The notes below the pieces were generated by a model. The model saw nothing but the letters and a program-made list of their open reading frames with translations. It made no database searches and was not told where the DNA came from. Below, piece after piece: positions 1 through 8,857 of a stretch of DNA of 64,000 nt (within the stretch, counting starts at the first letter, position 1; every line of letters starts with the position of its first letter). This DNA comes from Bradyrhizobium sp. NFR13 (GTDB lineage Bacteria; Pseudomonadota; Alphaproteobacteria; Rhizobiales; Xanthobacteraceae), in assembly GCF_900114605.1 (NCBI RefSeq), contig NZ_FOTP01000003.1:62001-126000 (forward strand). Reading direction: 5' to 3'. Made by a program: the position numbers and the translations under genes.

Positions 1-622
1 CATCCACGCTATGGGTGATAAACACTACGGTCTTGCGCGTTTCTTCCCAGATCCGCAGCAATTCCTCGTGCAGCAGCGTCTTATTCTGCTCGTCGAGCGC
101 CGAGAACGGCTCGTCCATCAGCAGGATATCGGGATCATTGGCAAAGGCGCGCGCAATGGAGACGCGCTGGCGCATGCCGCCGGAGAGCTGATGCGGATAG
201 AGCGTCCGCGCACCATACATACCGGTCTTGTTCAGATAGTGCCCAACCACCTCGTCGATGCGCGCCTTCGGGACATTGCGCATCGTCAGGCCGTAGGCGG
301 CGTTGTCCCATACGGTCATCCAGGGAAACAACGAGTCCCCCTGGAACACCATGGAATTCTGCGGATGGCCGGCCTCGGGATTGGCGATGGCGATCTGGCC
401 TTCCGATGGCGCATCCAGCCCGGCGAGCATGCGCAGCAAGGTCGTCTTTCCGCAGCCGCTCGGGCCAACCACCACGAAGAAGGTGCTGGCCGGGATATCG
501 AGCGTAATCCGATCCAGCGCCAACTGCGTATCATGCCGCTTGGTGACGTCGCGCAGGCTGATCTTCGGCGCGGGCGCCTGTCCGCCATCCGGGAGTTCTG
601 CTGTGGTCGTCTGCCCTGCCAT
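1..622 (-). CDS. NitT/TauT-family ABC transporter ATP-binding protein (partial, C-terminus off the window)
   Basis: ATPase subunit of an importer of the nitrate/sulfonate/taurine class, energising uptake at the inner membrane. The 207 visible codons start at ATG 622 (MAGQTTTAEL) and contain Walker A GPSGCGKTT, the signature LSGGMRQRV, Walker B ILLMDEPFSALDE and the H-loop FITHS just before the window edge. Only the C-terminal tail is missing. It lies 22 bp downstream of the cognate periplasmic binding protein, so a permease gene is expected beyond the left edge. It is the last visible gene of a leftward operon that begins with the molybdenum hydroxylase at 6404. The substrate is unknown; SsuB/TauB similarity gives only the class. 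Confidence 0.9.
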   Translation of the reverse strand, partial: MAGQTTTAELPDGGQAPAPKISLRDVTKRHDTQLALDRITLDIPASTFFVVVGPSGCGKTTLLRMLAGLDAPSEGQIAIANPEAGHPQNSMVFQGDSLFPWMTVWDNAAYGLTMRNVPKARIDEVVGHYLNKTGMYGARTLYPHQLSGGMRQRVSIARAFANDPDILLMDEPFSALDEQNKTLLHEELLRIWEETRKTVVFITHSVD

Positions 623-644
623 CGCCACGCTTCTCTTTATCGCC

Positions 645-1673
645 TCACTTCGGTCGCGCAAACGGACCGAGCACCGGCTTCAGCGCATCGACATAGGACA
701 TGTCGACAACCTTGGCTGCCTCAATGTCGCTGGTGACCAGCCCGCGCGACTTGAAATAAGCGAGATCGGTCTCGACGCTGGGAAGATTGATCTGGCCGTC
801 GGGATCGATGAACACCGGCACGATCTGATGCAGCAGCGCCGTGTCCTTGATGCCCGTCATCTCGGCGATGTCCTTGATCATGTCCTCGGCGCCGGGCCCC
901 GCGATCTTGCCGTCCTTCAGCGTCGCCGCATAGGCGCGCACGCCGCGCAGATAGGCCTTGAGAAACGCCGTCACCGTCTTGCGGTCCTCGGCGAACTTGC
1001 CATTGATCAGCAGCATGGCGGTCTGCTGCACCGGATAGAAATCGTCGAGGCCGACGAAGCGCACGGCGGCATTGTTGCGGACCATCGCCGTCACACCCGG
1101 CTCCGCCGAAATCGCCGCATCGATCGCCTTGTTGGCGAAGGCGGTCAGATGCTGCGGGAACGGAAGGAAGACCTTTTCGATATCCTCGTCCTTTAGCCCG
1201 GCCTTTTTCAGAGCCTGATTGATAACGGATTCATCGGCGGCACCATTGGCAATGATAGCGACCTTCTTGCCCTTGAGATCGGCGAGCGACTTGAACGCGC
1301 CACTGTCGATCAGATCCTTGCGCACCATCAGCGCCTTGTAGCTGTAACCGGCGATATTGGTGCCCTTGTCGGCCACCATCTTCAGTTTGAGGCCACGATT
1401 GACAGCGTTATAGAGCCCGGCCGAGGCCGCGCCTGCCGATGCGTCGAGATCGCCAGCGCCGAGCGGGGCCACCATCTTGGCACCGGAATCAAACGGGATC
1501 AGTTCAACCTTGACGCCCTCGTCCTTGAAGTAACCGCGCTTCTCGGCGAGGAACAGGCCGATATCCGATGAGAGGTTGGTCGTGCCGACCTTGACCGTCT
1601 TCATGTCCTGGGCGTGCACACTGCCCACCATCGAGATCGCAACACCAGCGGCAACAAGCAGACGTTTCAACAT
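645..1673 (-). CDS. ABC transporter substrate-binding protein, NitT/TauT (SsuA-like) family
   Basis: Periplasmic solute receptor of 342 aa for the neighbouring ATPase. Residues 1-21 form a Sec signal peptide (MLKRLLVAAGVAISMVG, cleavage after VHA). The mature protein has the NMT1/SsuA-like fold signatures VKVGTTNLSSDIGLFLAEKR and GYFKDEGVKVELI. The start ATG 1673 has GAGGA about 7 bases upstream. Gaps of 22 bp to the ATPase and 53 bp to the amidohydrolase indicate one transcript. The association with a ring-hydroxylating molybdoenzyme suggests an aromatic or heterocyclic acid as ligand rather than a sulfonate; this is inference. Confidence 0.88.
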   Translation of the reverse strand: MLKRLLVAAGVAISMVGSVHAQDMKTVKVGTTNLSSDIGLFLAEKRGYFKDEGVKVELIPFDSGAKMVAPLGAGDLDASAGAASAGLYNAVNRGLKLKMVADKGTNIAGYSYKALMVRKDLIDSGAFKSLADLKGKKVAIIANGAADESVINQALKKAGLKDEDIEKVFLPFPQHLTAFANKAIDAAISAEPGVTAMVRNNAAVRFVGLDDFYPVQQTAMLLINGKFAEDRKTVTAFLKAYLRGVRAYAATLKDGKIAGPGAEDMIKDIAEMTGIKDTALLHQIVPVFIDPDGQINLPSVETDLAYFKSRGLVTSDIEAAKVVDMSYVDALKPVLGPFARPK

Positions 1674-1726
1674 GATCGGTCCTCTTTATCTCGCATTGAA
1701 AATGATGCGGCAGAACGCGCCGCAGC

Positions 1727-2731
1727 TCAGGGCAAACGTGGAAACAGGCGCCTCGGATTGGTTTCGGTAATCAGTTCAATATCGGCAGTGGAGAATCCCG
1801 CAGCCTTGACACCGGCGAGCGGATCGCGATCCGCCGGCGGGAAGGACTCGTCAGTACCGAGCGCCACACGTTCGATGCCCACGGTATCGGCGAGGAAACG
1901 CAACGCTTTCGGCGCATGCACGATGCTGTCATAGCCGATGCGTGACGCATAGACCGACGGATCACATTGCGCGACATCGCCCTGCCCCGCGCGGTCCATG
2001 CGCGCATGCATCACGTCGAAACGACCGAGCAGATAAGGAAACGTGCCGCCGCCATGGCTGAGGACGATCGACAGCGCGGGGAAACGATCGAGCACCCCCG
2101 AAAACAGAATGGAGCCGATGCCCAGCGTGGTATCGAAGGTGTATTGGGCGATCTGCGTCAGGGCGAATTTTGCGGCACGCGGCGCAGCGTCCACCAGCAC
2201 GGGATGCAGGATGACCGGCAATCCCAGAGCTTCCGCCTTGCTCCAGAACGGATCGAGCGGTTTCTCACCGATATTGACGCCTTCGATATTGGCCGGGACC
2301 ATCACCGCAACAGCGCCGAGGTCCACAGCACGATCGAGTTCGGTCGCGGCATCGGCGGCATCGACCAGCGGCACCGATGCGACAAAGGAAAAACGGTCGC
2401 TGTTGGTGTGGCACCACTCGCCGAGCGTATCGTTGAGCATGCGGTGCCAATGCGCGCAGGCATCTCTCGCCAGACCGTAGCCGTAGATATCAGGCCATGT
2501 GGCGACGAGCTGCCGGTCGAGACCCTGGCGGTCCAGGCTGGCACGCCGCTGCTCGACGGGCTCGACCAGTTGCGGGAAGAACGGCCGAACCCTGAAACCA
2601 TAATCGAAGCCGAGAGCCGGCGGCTTGCCATTCCCCGACGGCAGCAGCCTGACGCCGCAATAGGCACCGCGGCCCTCGATCGCAGACAAGAGCTGCGGCG
2701 GCACATAATGGGCGTGGATATCAATCGGCAC
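1727..2731 (-). CDS. ACMSD-type amidohydrolase (amidohydrolase-2 family, probable decarboxylase)
   Basis: Metal-dependent TIM-barrel protein of 334 aa resembling 2-amino-3-carboxymuconate-6-semialdehyde decarboxylase and the LigW/gamma-resorcylate decarboxylases. The N-terminal metal motif is IDIHAHYVPP (HxH). Later barrel motifs are PVILHPVL, SHGGGTFPYLLGR and LGTDESFP, supplying the further His and Asp ligands. The start is GTG 2731, preceded by AGGGA. It lies 9 bp downstream of the molybdenum hydroxylase large subunit, so it probably acts on the hydroxylated or ring-opened product. Decarboxylation is inferred from the family; hydrolysis cannot be excluded. Confidence 0.85.
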   Translation of the reverse strand: MPIDIHAHYVPPQLLSAIEGRGAYCGVRLLPSGNGKPPALGFDYGFRVRPFFPQLVEPVEQRRASLDRQGLDRQLVATWPDIYGYGLARDACAHWHRMLNDTLGEWCHTNSDRFSFVASVPLVDAADAATELDRAVDLGAVAVMVPANIEGVNIGEKPLDPFWSKAEALGLPVILHPVLVDAAPRAAKFALTQIAQYTFDTTLGIGSILFSGVLDRFPALSIVLSHGGGTFPYLLGRFDVMHARMDRAGQGDVAQCDPSVYASRIGYDSIVHAPKALRFLADTVGIERVALGTDESFPPADRDPLAGVKAAGFSTADIELITETNPRRLFPRLP

Positions 2732-2740
2732 GATCAGTCC

Positions 2741-5035
2741 CTATGCGGCATTGGTCGCGCGCTCGCGCGCATCCTTGATGAGACGCCACAGACGCGGCGG
2801 CGTCAGCGGCAGGTGACGAATCTCCACATTCAGCGGGGCCAGCGCTGCAGCCACCGCATTGGCCGTCGCTGCGGCCACCGCGACGATACCGCCCTCGCCC
2901 GCGCCCTTGGCACCCAGCGGATTGCTCGGCGATGGCCGAAGCTCCAGCGTCACCGCGCGCAGCACCGGAAAGTCGCTCGCGGTCGGAACCAGATAATCGG
3001 CCAGAGAGGCGTTCAAGAGCTGTCCCTGATCGTCATAGATCAGATGATCGAGGAAAACGCCACCCAGTCCCTGCACGATGGCACCGATAGCCTGTCCGTG
3101 CACGATGGCGGGATTGATGGCGCGACCGACATCTTCGACCGCGACGTAATCGAGAACTTTCACCGCGCCCGTGCGTGGATCGACGGTGACATGCGCCGCA
3201 TGGGTGCCGTAGCTGTAGGTGCGCACGTCGTTGGAGAATGTGCCGTCTGCCTGCAGTTCGCCGCCGGCGGCGAGCGTCGCGAACGACACGGATGCGCCGT
3301 TGTCAGCGACGACACTCGCGTTGACAATCCTCAATTCGCTGTTCGGTCTGCCCAAATGATTGGACGCCTGCTCCGAAATCCTCTCGCGCAGCCGGGTCGC
3401 CGCATCGAGCACAGCCGAACCGCCCATCACCACCGCACGCGAATGGTAGGTGCCGAAGCCTTCATCGAGCAGCGTGGTCGAGCCATGCAGCACGCGGATG
3501 CGATCGAGCGGGATCGACAGCGTATCCGACGCGATCTGGCCGAGCACCGTCTCCAGACCCTGCCCCAGCACCGATGAGCCAACGGCGACCGTCAGCGAGC
3601 CGTCCTTTTCGAGGGTAAGCGCGGCGTTTTCCTTCGGGCCGGCGCCGCCGCTTTCGACGAAACAGCCGAGCCCGATGCCATGACGCAGGCCATCGATCAG
3701 CTTGCCCTGCAGATGACGTTTCTCGTGCCAGCCGATCTCCTTCAAGGCACGCTCGAAGACCTCGACATAGTCGCCGGTGTCGTAGGAGGTCGGCCCCTCA
3801 TAGGGTACGAGCCCGTCGATCGGATAAGGCAATTCCTGTTCGGTGATCAGGTTCTTGCGACGGAATTCGGCGACGTCGATGCCGAGATCCATGGCGGCCA
3901 TGTCGATCAGCCGCTCGCGAAAGAAATTCGCCTCGAAGCGGCCCGGCCCGCGATAGGTGCCGACCGGCGTCTTGCTGGTCATAAAGGCTTCGACGGACAC
4001 GCTGACATTGGGGATGCGATAAGGGCCGGGCAGAAACTGCGCCGCCTTGGCCGGCACCACGCCGCCATTGGTGCGGATATAGGCGCCCATATCGGCGAAG
4101 ACCCGGCCGCGCAGACCCAGTATCATTCCGTCGCTGCGGCAGGCGAGCGACAATTCGCAGGCGACATCGCGCGAATGATTGATCGCCATCAGATGCTCGC
4201 GGCGATCCTCGATCCATTTGACCGGGCGTGCCAGCTTGCGGGCCGCAAAGGGGATCAGGAAATCCTCGGGATAGAATTCGCCGCGTACGCCGAAACCGCC
4301 GCCGACATCGATCTCGATCAGATCGATGTCATCCTGGCCAAGGTCCAACATCCGCGCCAGCGCGCGGCGGTTATAGAACGTGACCTTTGTCGCGCCTGTG
4401 ACGACGAGCCGACCTGCCAATGAATTCCATTCTGCGAGGAGGCCTCGCGTCTCCATGGGCAGCGCGGTGTGGCGCTGCACGCTGAAGCGCTCGGTGCGCA
4501 CATAATCCGCCGACGCAAAGGCCGCATCGGGATCGCCAAACCCGGCATCGTAGCGCAGTGCAACGTTGTCTTCGGCGAAGTCGAACAGCGGGGTTTCACT
4601 TGCGCCGCGTTCCGTGACTGCGGACAGCGATTCAAATTCGATGCCGATCGTCTCCAGCGCATCCTCGGCCAAGGCGCGGCTTTCGGCGACAACGACCGCG
4701 ATGGGCTCGCCGACATAGCGCACCTTGTCGCTCGCGATGACCGGCTGGCAGAATGGCTCGAATTCGGGCAGCGGCGCCAGGCGGAGCGGGATGATGGGGA
4801 TGGCATCGCCGATGTCGCGGGCTGTAATCACCGAACGAATGCCCGGCATGGCCAGTGCGGCCGATACGTCGATCGCCACGATCCGCGCATGGGCGATCGG
4901 GCTGCGCAGGATTGCCGCATGCAACATCCCCTCGACGGCAAGGTCATCTGCAAAATTGCCGGATCCTGACAGGAAGCGCGCATCCTCCATACGCTCAACC
5001 GCGCTGCCGACCAGGAGCTTGGCGGCATCACTCAT
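2741..5035 (-). CDS. Xanthine dehydrogenase-family molybdopterin-binding large subunit (CoxL-like, not CO dehydrogenase)
   Basis: Catalytic Mo-MCD subunit of a heterotrimeric hydroxylase that would insert water-derived oxygen into a C-H bond. Residues 10-120 form the a/b hammerhead domain (VERMEDARFLSGSGNFADD), followed by the Mo-binding domains with GGFGVRGEFYPED and GAKGAGEGGIVAV, the latter carrying the expected catalytic Glu. At the active-site loop it reads GTYRGPGR instead of the CO dehydrogenase motif AYxCSFR, so it belongs with the form-II-like proteins of other substrates. ATG 5035 overlaps the TGA of the small subunit (ATGA) and is preferred over an in-frame ATG 15 bases upstream. 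Confidence 0.9.
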   Translation of the reverse strand: MSDAAKLLVGSAVERMEDARFLSGSGNFADDLAVEGMLHAAILRSPIAHARIVAIDVSAALAMPGIRSVITARDIGDAIPIIPLRLAPLPEFEPFCQPVIASDKVRYVGEPIAVVVAESRALAEDALETIGIEFESLSAVTERGASETPLFDFAEDNVALRYDAGFGDPDAAFASADYVRTERFSVQRHTALPMETRGLLAEWNSLAGRLVVTGATKVTFYNRRALARMLDLGQDDIDLIEIDVGGGFGVRGEFYPEDFLIPFAARKLARPVKWIEDRREHLMAINHSRDVACELSLACRSDGMILGLRGRVFADMGAYIRTNGGVVPAKAAQFLPGPYRIPNVSVSVEAFMTSKTPVGTYRGPGRFEANFFRERLIDMAAMDLGIDVAEFRRKNLITEQELPYPIDGLVPYEGPTSYDTGDYVEVFERALKEIGWHEKRHLQGKLIDGLRHGIGLGCFVESGGAGPKENAALTLEKDGSLTVAVGSSVLGQGLETVLGQIASDTLSIPLDRIRVLHGSTTLLDEGFGTYHSRAVVMGGSAVLDAATRLRERISEQASNHLGRPNSELRIVNASVVADNGASVSFATLAAGGELQADGTFSNDVRTYSYGTHAAHVTVDPRTGAVKVLDYVAVEDVGRAINPAIVHGQAIGAIVQGLGGVFLDHLIYDDQGQLLNASLADYLVPTASDFPVLRAVTLELRPSPSNPLGAKGAGEGGIVAVAAATANAVAAALAPLNVEIRHLPLTPPRLWRLIKDARERATNAA

Positions 5036-5529
5036 TGCGCGGCCTCGCATTGCACATCGCTATAGGCAATACGAGCTTCCATGATCGCCGCGATGATCGG
5101 CAGGTAACCGGTGCAGCGACACAGATTTCCGGAAATCACCTCGCGGATGCGATCCTCGTCCGCATGCGGCTCGTCTGTCAGCAATGCATGGGCAGTGGTG
5201 AGAATGCCCGCCGTACAGAAGCCGCATTGCAAAGCGTGATGCTTGCGGAATGCAAGCTGCAACGCACTGAGATGCGCGGCGCTGCCGAGACCCTCGACAG
5301 TGGTTATCTCAGCCCCTTCGGCCTGCACTGCCAGCATCAGGCAAGCGCGTATAGCGGCGCCATCGACAATCACCGTGCAGGCACCGCAGACGCCATGCTC
5401 GCAACCCAGATGCGTGCCGGTCAGGCGCAACTCGTTGCGGAGTGCGTCCGCCAGCGTGGCGCGCGGCTCGACCGTGACGGTCGTTTGCGTGCCGTTGACG
5501 GTCAAACGGACGGGGCGCGCCGATATCAT
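5032..5529 (-). CDS. [2Fe-2S] small subunit of molybdenum hydroxylase (CoxS-like)
   Basis: Electron-transfer subunit of 165 aa with two iron-sulfur clusters. The plant-type ferredoxin domain has GCEHGVCGACTV plus a later Cys, and the helical C-terminal domain has LQCGFCTAGIL and GNLCRCTGY. Length and motif order match CoxS/QoxS/XdhA-type subunits. It overlaps the medium subunit upstream and the large subunit downstream by four bases each (ATGA), indicating coupled translation of the three subunits. It would pass electrons from the Mo site to the FAD subunit. Confidence 0.93.
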   Translation of the reverse strand: MISARPVRLTVNGTQTTVTVEPRATLADALRNELRLTGTHLGCEHGVCGACTVIVDGAAIRACLMLAVQAEGAEITTVEGLGSAAHLSALQLAFRKHHALQCGFCTAGILTTAHALLTDEPHADEDRIREVISGNLCRCTGYLPIIAAIMEARIAYSDVQCEAAQ

Positions 5530-6404
5530 GCTGCCTCCGGCAAAGTGATGTCGGCCGCACGCGCCAGCGCCCGCTCCAGCAATACGCCGAGAAGATCACG
5601 GCGATAGGCAGCCTCCGCGTGTATATCATCGGCAGGATCGACCGCGTCCCGCGCGGCAGCTGCGGCCTGTAAAATCACGTCAGCATCGATCCGGCGACCA
5701 TCGAGGACGGCCTCGACGCCGGGCAGCCGCATCGGACGATCGGCAACGCCGATCACCCCGATATGCGCATTATACGCCAAGCCTTGGGCGTCGATGTCGT
5801 AGAATGCCGCAACACCCGCCAGCGCGAAATCGCCGTGGCGAGGTGCGAATTCCTCGAAAGCCCAACGCCGCGCCTTCTTCCAGAGCGGCAGACGGATGCT
5901 GGTCAAGATCTCGTCGGCCTCCAGAACCGTACTGAGGCCGCCGGTGATGAACTCATCTGCGCGCAGGATGCGGGTCCCGTTCGGTCCGACGATCGTCAGC
6001 ATCGCGTCGCAGGTTACGGCAATGCCCGGCATTTCGGCCGCCGGATCGGCATGGGCCATGCTGCCGCCGACGGTGCCGCGGTTACGGATCTGGTAATGCG
6101 CGACATGGGCGATGGCCGCCGCCAGGAGCGGATGGACCTGTGCGAGCCGCGTATCACACTCGATATCGCGCCAGGTCACGAGGGCGCCAAAGTCGATGCC
6201 CTCAGCGGAAATACTAATACTTTTGAGATCTGGCAGCTGTCCGATATCGACCAGCACACTCGGTGCCGCCAGCCGGAATGCGAGCATCGGCACCAGACTC
6301 TGTCCACCCGCGATCACCTTGGCGTTGCCGCCATGAACCGCAAGCGCGGCGATCGCTTCGGTCAGTGTAGCAGGGCAAATGTAGTCCAGAGGCGGAAGCT
6401 TCAT
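5526..6404 (-). CDS. FAD-binding medium subunit of molybdenum hydroxylase (CoxM-like)
   Basis: Flavoprotein subunit of 292 aa of the FAD_binding_5/CO_deh_flav_C type. The FAD motifs are AGGQSLVPMLAFR near residue 32 and TVGGSMAHADPAAEMP near residue 112; the N-terminus PPLDYICPATLTEAI is typical. It is the first gene of the leftward operon. The 141-bp gap to the divergent IclR gene holds the presumed promoter and a palindrome at 6443-6460. Subunit order M-S-L matches coxMSL operons, but the substrate must differ (see the large subunit). Confidence 0.92.
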   Translation of the reverse strand: MKLPPLDYICPATLTEAIAALAVHGGNAKVIAGGQSLVPMLAFRLAAPSVLVDIGQLPDLKSISISAEGIDFGALVTWRDIECDTRLAQVHPLLAAAIAHVAHYQIRNRGTVGGSMAHADPAAEMPGIAVTCDAMLTIVGPNGTRILRADEFITGGLSTVLEADEILTSIRLPLWKKARRWAFEEFAPRHGDFALAGVAAFYDIDAQGLAYNAHIGVIGVADRPMRLPGVEAVLDGRRIDADVILQAAAAARDAVDPADDIHAEAAYRRDLLGVLLERALARAADITLPEAA

Positions 6405-6442
6405 GGGCCAGTTCGCTACTTCTCAATTGCTGAGAACACCAT

Positions 6443-6460
6443 CTTATCTTATAAGAATAG
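6443..6460. promoter_or_regulatory. Candidate operator between the molybdenum hydroxylase operon and its IclR regulator
   Basis: An 18-base imperfect palindrome CTTATCTTATAAGAATAG with a perfect 10-base core TCTTATAAGA at 6447-6456. It lies in an AT-rich patch midway between the divergent starts at 6404 and 6546. Position and symmetry suit a dimeric regulator such as the adjacent IclR protein. No binding data exist, and the AT-rich core could also be part of a -10 element. Confidence 0.45.
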
Positions 6461-6545
6461 CAGCGCATGACAATGTTTGTTCGTGCGCAAAGGATATCCA
6501 CATGCTGCCTTTTCCGTTGGCAAGCATTACCGAATGGAGGTTCCG

Positions 6546-7346
6546 TTGGCCATCAAGAGAGCAGCAACGAAACGCATCGACCAGACGGACCGTCCTGCTG
6601 CTGCGGACGGCAGTTCGCGAAAGATACTTCGCGCCTTGCTGGCCTTCTCCACCGATCGTCCGCGGCATTCCGCAGAAAGCCTGTCCGAACAGATCGGGGT
6701 GCCGCTGTCGTCGACCTATCGGTACATTGGCATCCTGCGCGAAGCCGATCTCATCGACGAAGACGGCCGCGGCTCGTTCGTGCTCGCACCACGCGTCATC
6801 GGCCTGGCTCAGGCGGCTCGCGCCGGCACCGACCTCGCCTCCATTGCGCGCCCTTTCATGAAGCGCGTCTCTCAGGAGGTCGGAGAAACCATCATCCTGC
6901 TGCGCCGCTCGGCCGATCGCGCCGTATGTATCGAGCGCGCAGAATCGTCGTCACGCATCCGCCTGACCTTCGAGGTCGGAACGGCATTGCCGCTGCACCG
7001 CGGCGCCGGCCCGAAGATGCTGCTCGCGCATATGCCCGAAGCGGAATGCGAGACAATCCTCGACGACGCCATTCGGCGCGATCCCGGCTTCGCGCCGCAT
7101 CGCAAGCTGCTGGTGCGTGAACTCGCCATGATCCGCGAGCTGGGATGGTCGGAGTCACGCGCGGAGATCACACCGCATGTTTATGCCGTCTCCGTTCCCG
7201 TCCGCGATTCCACTGGCGTGATCGCCGCGATCTCTTTCGTGACACCGGCATTCCGCACGCCGAAAGCCAGCCAGATCAAGCTGCGCGAACATCTGCAGCA
7301 CGCGGCCACGAATATCAGCAAGGCTTACGCGGCCGTCAGCCTCTGA
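6546..7346 (+). CDS. IclR-family transcriptional regulator
   Basis: DNA-binding regulator of about 266 aa. The N-terminal winged helix-turn-helix covers SSRKILRALLAFS to SAESLSEQIGVPLSSTYRY, followed by the IclR effector-binding (GAF-like) domain with RGAGPKMLLAHMP and ISVPVRD-like segments (VSVPVRDSTGVIAAI). The start chosen is TTG 6546, because GGAGG lies exactly five bases upstream (6536-6540); in-frame ATGs at 6477 and 6534 have no ribosome-binding site. It is divergent from the CoxM/S/L-like operon, which is its likely target, and convergent with the aldehyde dehydrogenase gene 22 bp away. Confidence 0.9.
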   Translation: MAIKRAATKRIDQTDRPAAADGSSRKILRALLAFSTDRPRHSAESLSEQIGVPLSSTYRYIGILREADLIDEDGRGSFVLAPRVIGLAQAARAGTDLASIARPFMKRVSQEVGETIILLRRSADRAVCIERAESSSRIRLTFEVGTALPLHRGAGPKMLLAHMPEAECETILDDAIRRDPGFAPHRKLLVRELAMIRELGWSESRAEITPHVYAVSVPVRDSTGVIAAISFVTPAFRTPKASQIKLREHLQHAATNISKAYAAVSL

Positions 7347-7368
7347 CGCCCGCGTGTAACGACCACAA

Positions 7369-8820
7369 TCAGATCGGATAATGCTGCGGACCCGTCTCAA
7401 TGGTGATCCAGCGCAGTTCGGTGAATTCGGCAATGCCGGCCTTGCCACCGAACCGACCGTAGCCCGACGCCTTCACCCCGCCGAACGGCATCTGCGCCTC
7501 GTCATGCACGGTCGCACCGTTGATATGGCAAATGCCGGACTCGATCCGCTTGGCCACATCCAGCGCGCGGGCGATATCGCGGCCGAACACAGCCGCCGAT
7601 AATCCGTATTCGGTATCGTTGGCAACGCGCAGCGCCTCATCCACCCCATCGACGCGCACGACGGTAACAATCGGGCCGAAGGATTCCTCGCCATAGATGC
7701 GCATCGCCGAGGTGACGTGATCGAGCACCGTCGCCGACATCAACGTGCCATCGACGCTGCCGCCCGCCACGACACGAGCCCCCTTGCCCACGGCGTCCTT
7801 GATCAGCGCCTGCATGCGATCCGCAGCATCCTTGCCGATCAGTGAGCCAAGCGGTGTATCGCCCTTACGCGGATCACCGGCCACAAGGCCACCCGCCTTG
7901 GCCGCGAGCTTGGCCACGAAGGCGTCGGCGATCTTCTGATCGACCACAAGGCGCTCAGTGGACATACAGATCTGCCCCTGATTCATGAAGGCGCCGAAGG
8001 CTGCGGCCGCAACCGCAGCATCGAGGTCCGCATCGTCGAGCACGACCAGAGGCGCCTTGCCGCCGAGCTCCAGCAGCACCGGCTTGAGATATTTGGCGGC
8101 GGTCTCTGCGATGATGCGGCCGACACGGGTCGAACCGGTAAAGTTGATCCGGCGCACGGCGGGATGCGAGATCAGCGCATCGATCAGCGCGGGCGCATCT
8201 TCCGGCGCATTGGTAATCACATTGAGTACGCCCGGCGGCAAACCGGCCTCGCGCAGGCACTCGCCGATCAGCCGATGCGTGCCAGGGCAGATTTCCGACG
8301 CCTTCAGGATGACCGTGTTGCCGCAAGCCAGCGGCAGCGCCACAGCCCGCACGCCAAGAATAACCGGCGCATTCCACGGCGCTATGCTGAGCACGACACC
8401 GGCAGGCTGGCGGATCGCCATCGAGATGCAGCCGGGCTTGTCGGACGGAATCACCTCGCCGGAGATCTGTGTCGTCATCGCCGCCGCCTCGCGCAGCATG
8501 TTGGAGGCGAGATGAACATTGAAGCCGGCCCAGCCCGCGGTCGCGCCCGTTTCAGATGCCATCAGCGCGATGAAGTCAGGCGCCTTGCTGGCAAGGATAT
8601 CGGCCGCCTTCAACAGAATGGCGCGCCGTGCACCCGGGCCCGTCGCCGACCACGCAGGGAAAGCGGCGGCGGCGGCATCGGCCGCGCGCTTGGCATCGGC
8701 GATCTGCGCGGCCGCAGCGCGCGACGCGATATCCCCGGTCATCGGATTGAGGCGATCGAAGGTGGCACCGTCGATGGCCTGCACATCCTGGTTCTCGAGC
8801 AACAGACTGATCTGGTTCAT
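7369..8820 (-). CDS. NAD(P)-dependent aldehyde dehydrogenase (vanillin/salicylaldehyde dehydrogenase-like)
   Basis: Cytosolic aldehyde dehydrogenase of 483 aa oxidising an aldehyde to its acid. Visible motifs are the cofactor/active-site segment IAPWNAPVILG, FTGSTRVGR, the general-base motif LELGGKAPLVVL and the nucleophile segment NQGQICMSTER with the catalytic Cys. ATG 8820 is preceded by GGAGG; a longer reading to 8910 would overlap the upstream ATPase gene. Overall resemblance is to aromatic aldehyde dehydrogenases. It is the last gene of the Liv-type transporter operon, so it probably processes the imported compound. Confidence 0.9.
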   Translation of the reverse strand: MNQISLLLENQDVQAIDGATFDRLNPMTGDIASRAAAAQIADAKRAADAAAAAFPAWSATGPGARRAILLKAADILASKAPDFIALMASETGATAGWAGFNVHLASNMLREAAAMTTQISGEVIPSDKPGCISMAIRQPAGVVLSIAPWNAPVILGVRAVALPLACGNTVILKASEICPGTHRLIGECLREAGLPPGVLNVITNAPEDAPALIDALISHPAVRRINFTGSTRVGRIIAETAAKYLKPVLLELGGKAPLVVLDDADLDAAVAAAAFGAFMNQGQICMSTERLVVDQKIADAFVAKLAAKAGGLVAGDPRKGDTPLGSLIGKDAADRMQALIKDAVGKGARVVAGGSVDGTLMSATVLDHVTSAMRIYGEESFGPIVTVVRVDGVDEALRVANDTEYGLSAAVFGRDIARALDVAKRIESGICHINGATVHDEAQMPFGGVKASGYGRFGGKAGIAEFTELRWITIETGPQHYPI

Positions 8821-8857
8821 GGTGACGTCCTCCGTTAGATGTTTTCCTGTTGAGTAA

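Noticed and set aside
1967-3577. 536-codon rightward frame over the ACMSD-like and molybdenum hydroxylase genes
   Set aside because: Shadow of two well-supported leftward genes; no ribosome-binding site or domain.
2741-6404. Calling the molybdenum hydroxylase an aerobic CO dehydrogenase
   Set aside because: The large subunit lacks the AYxCSFR active-site loop and no coxDEFG accessory genes are present.
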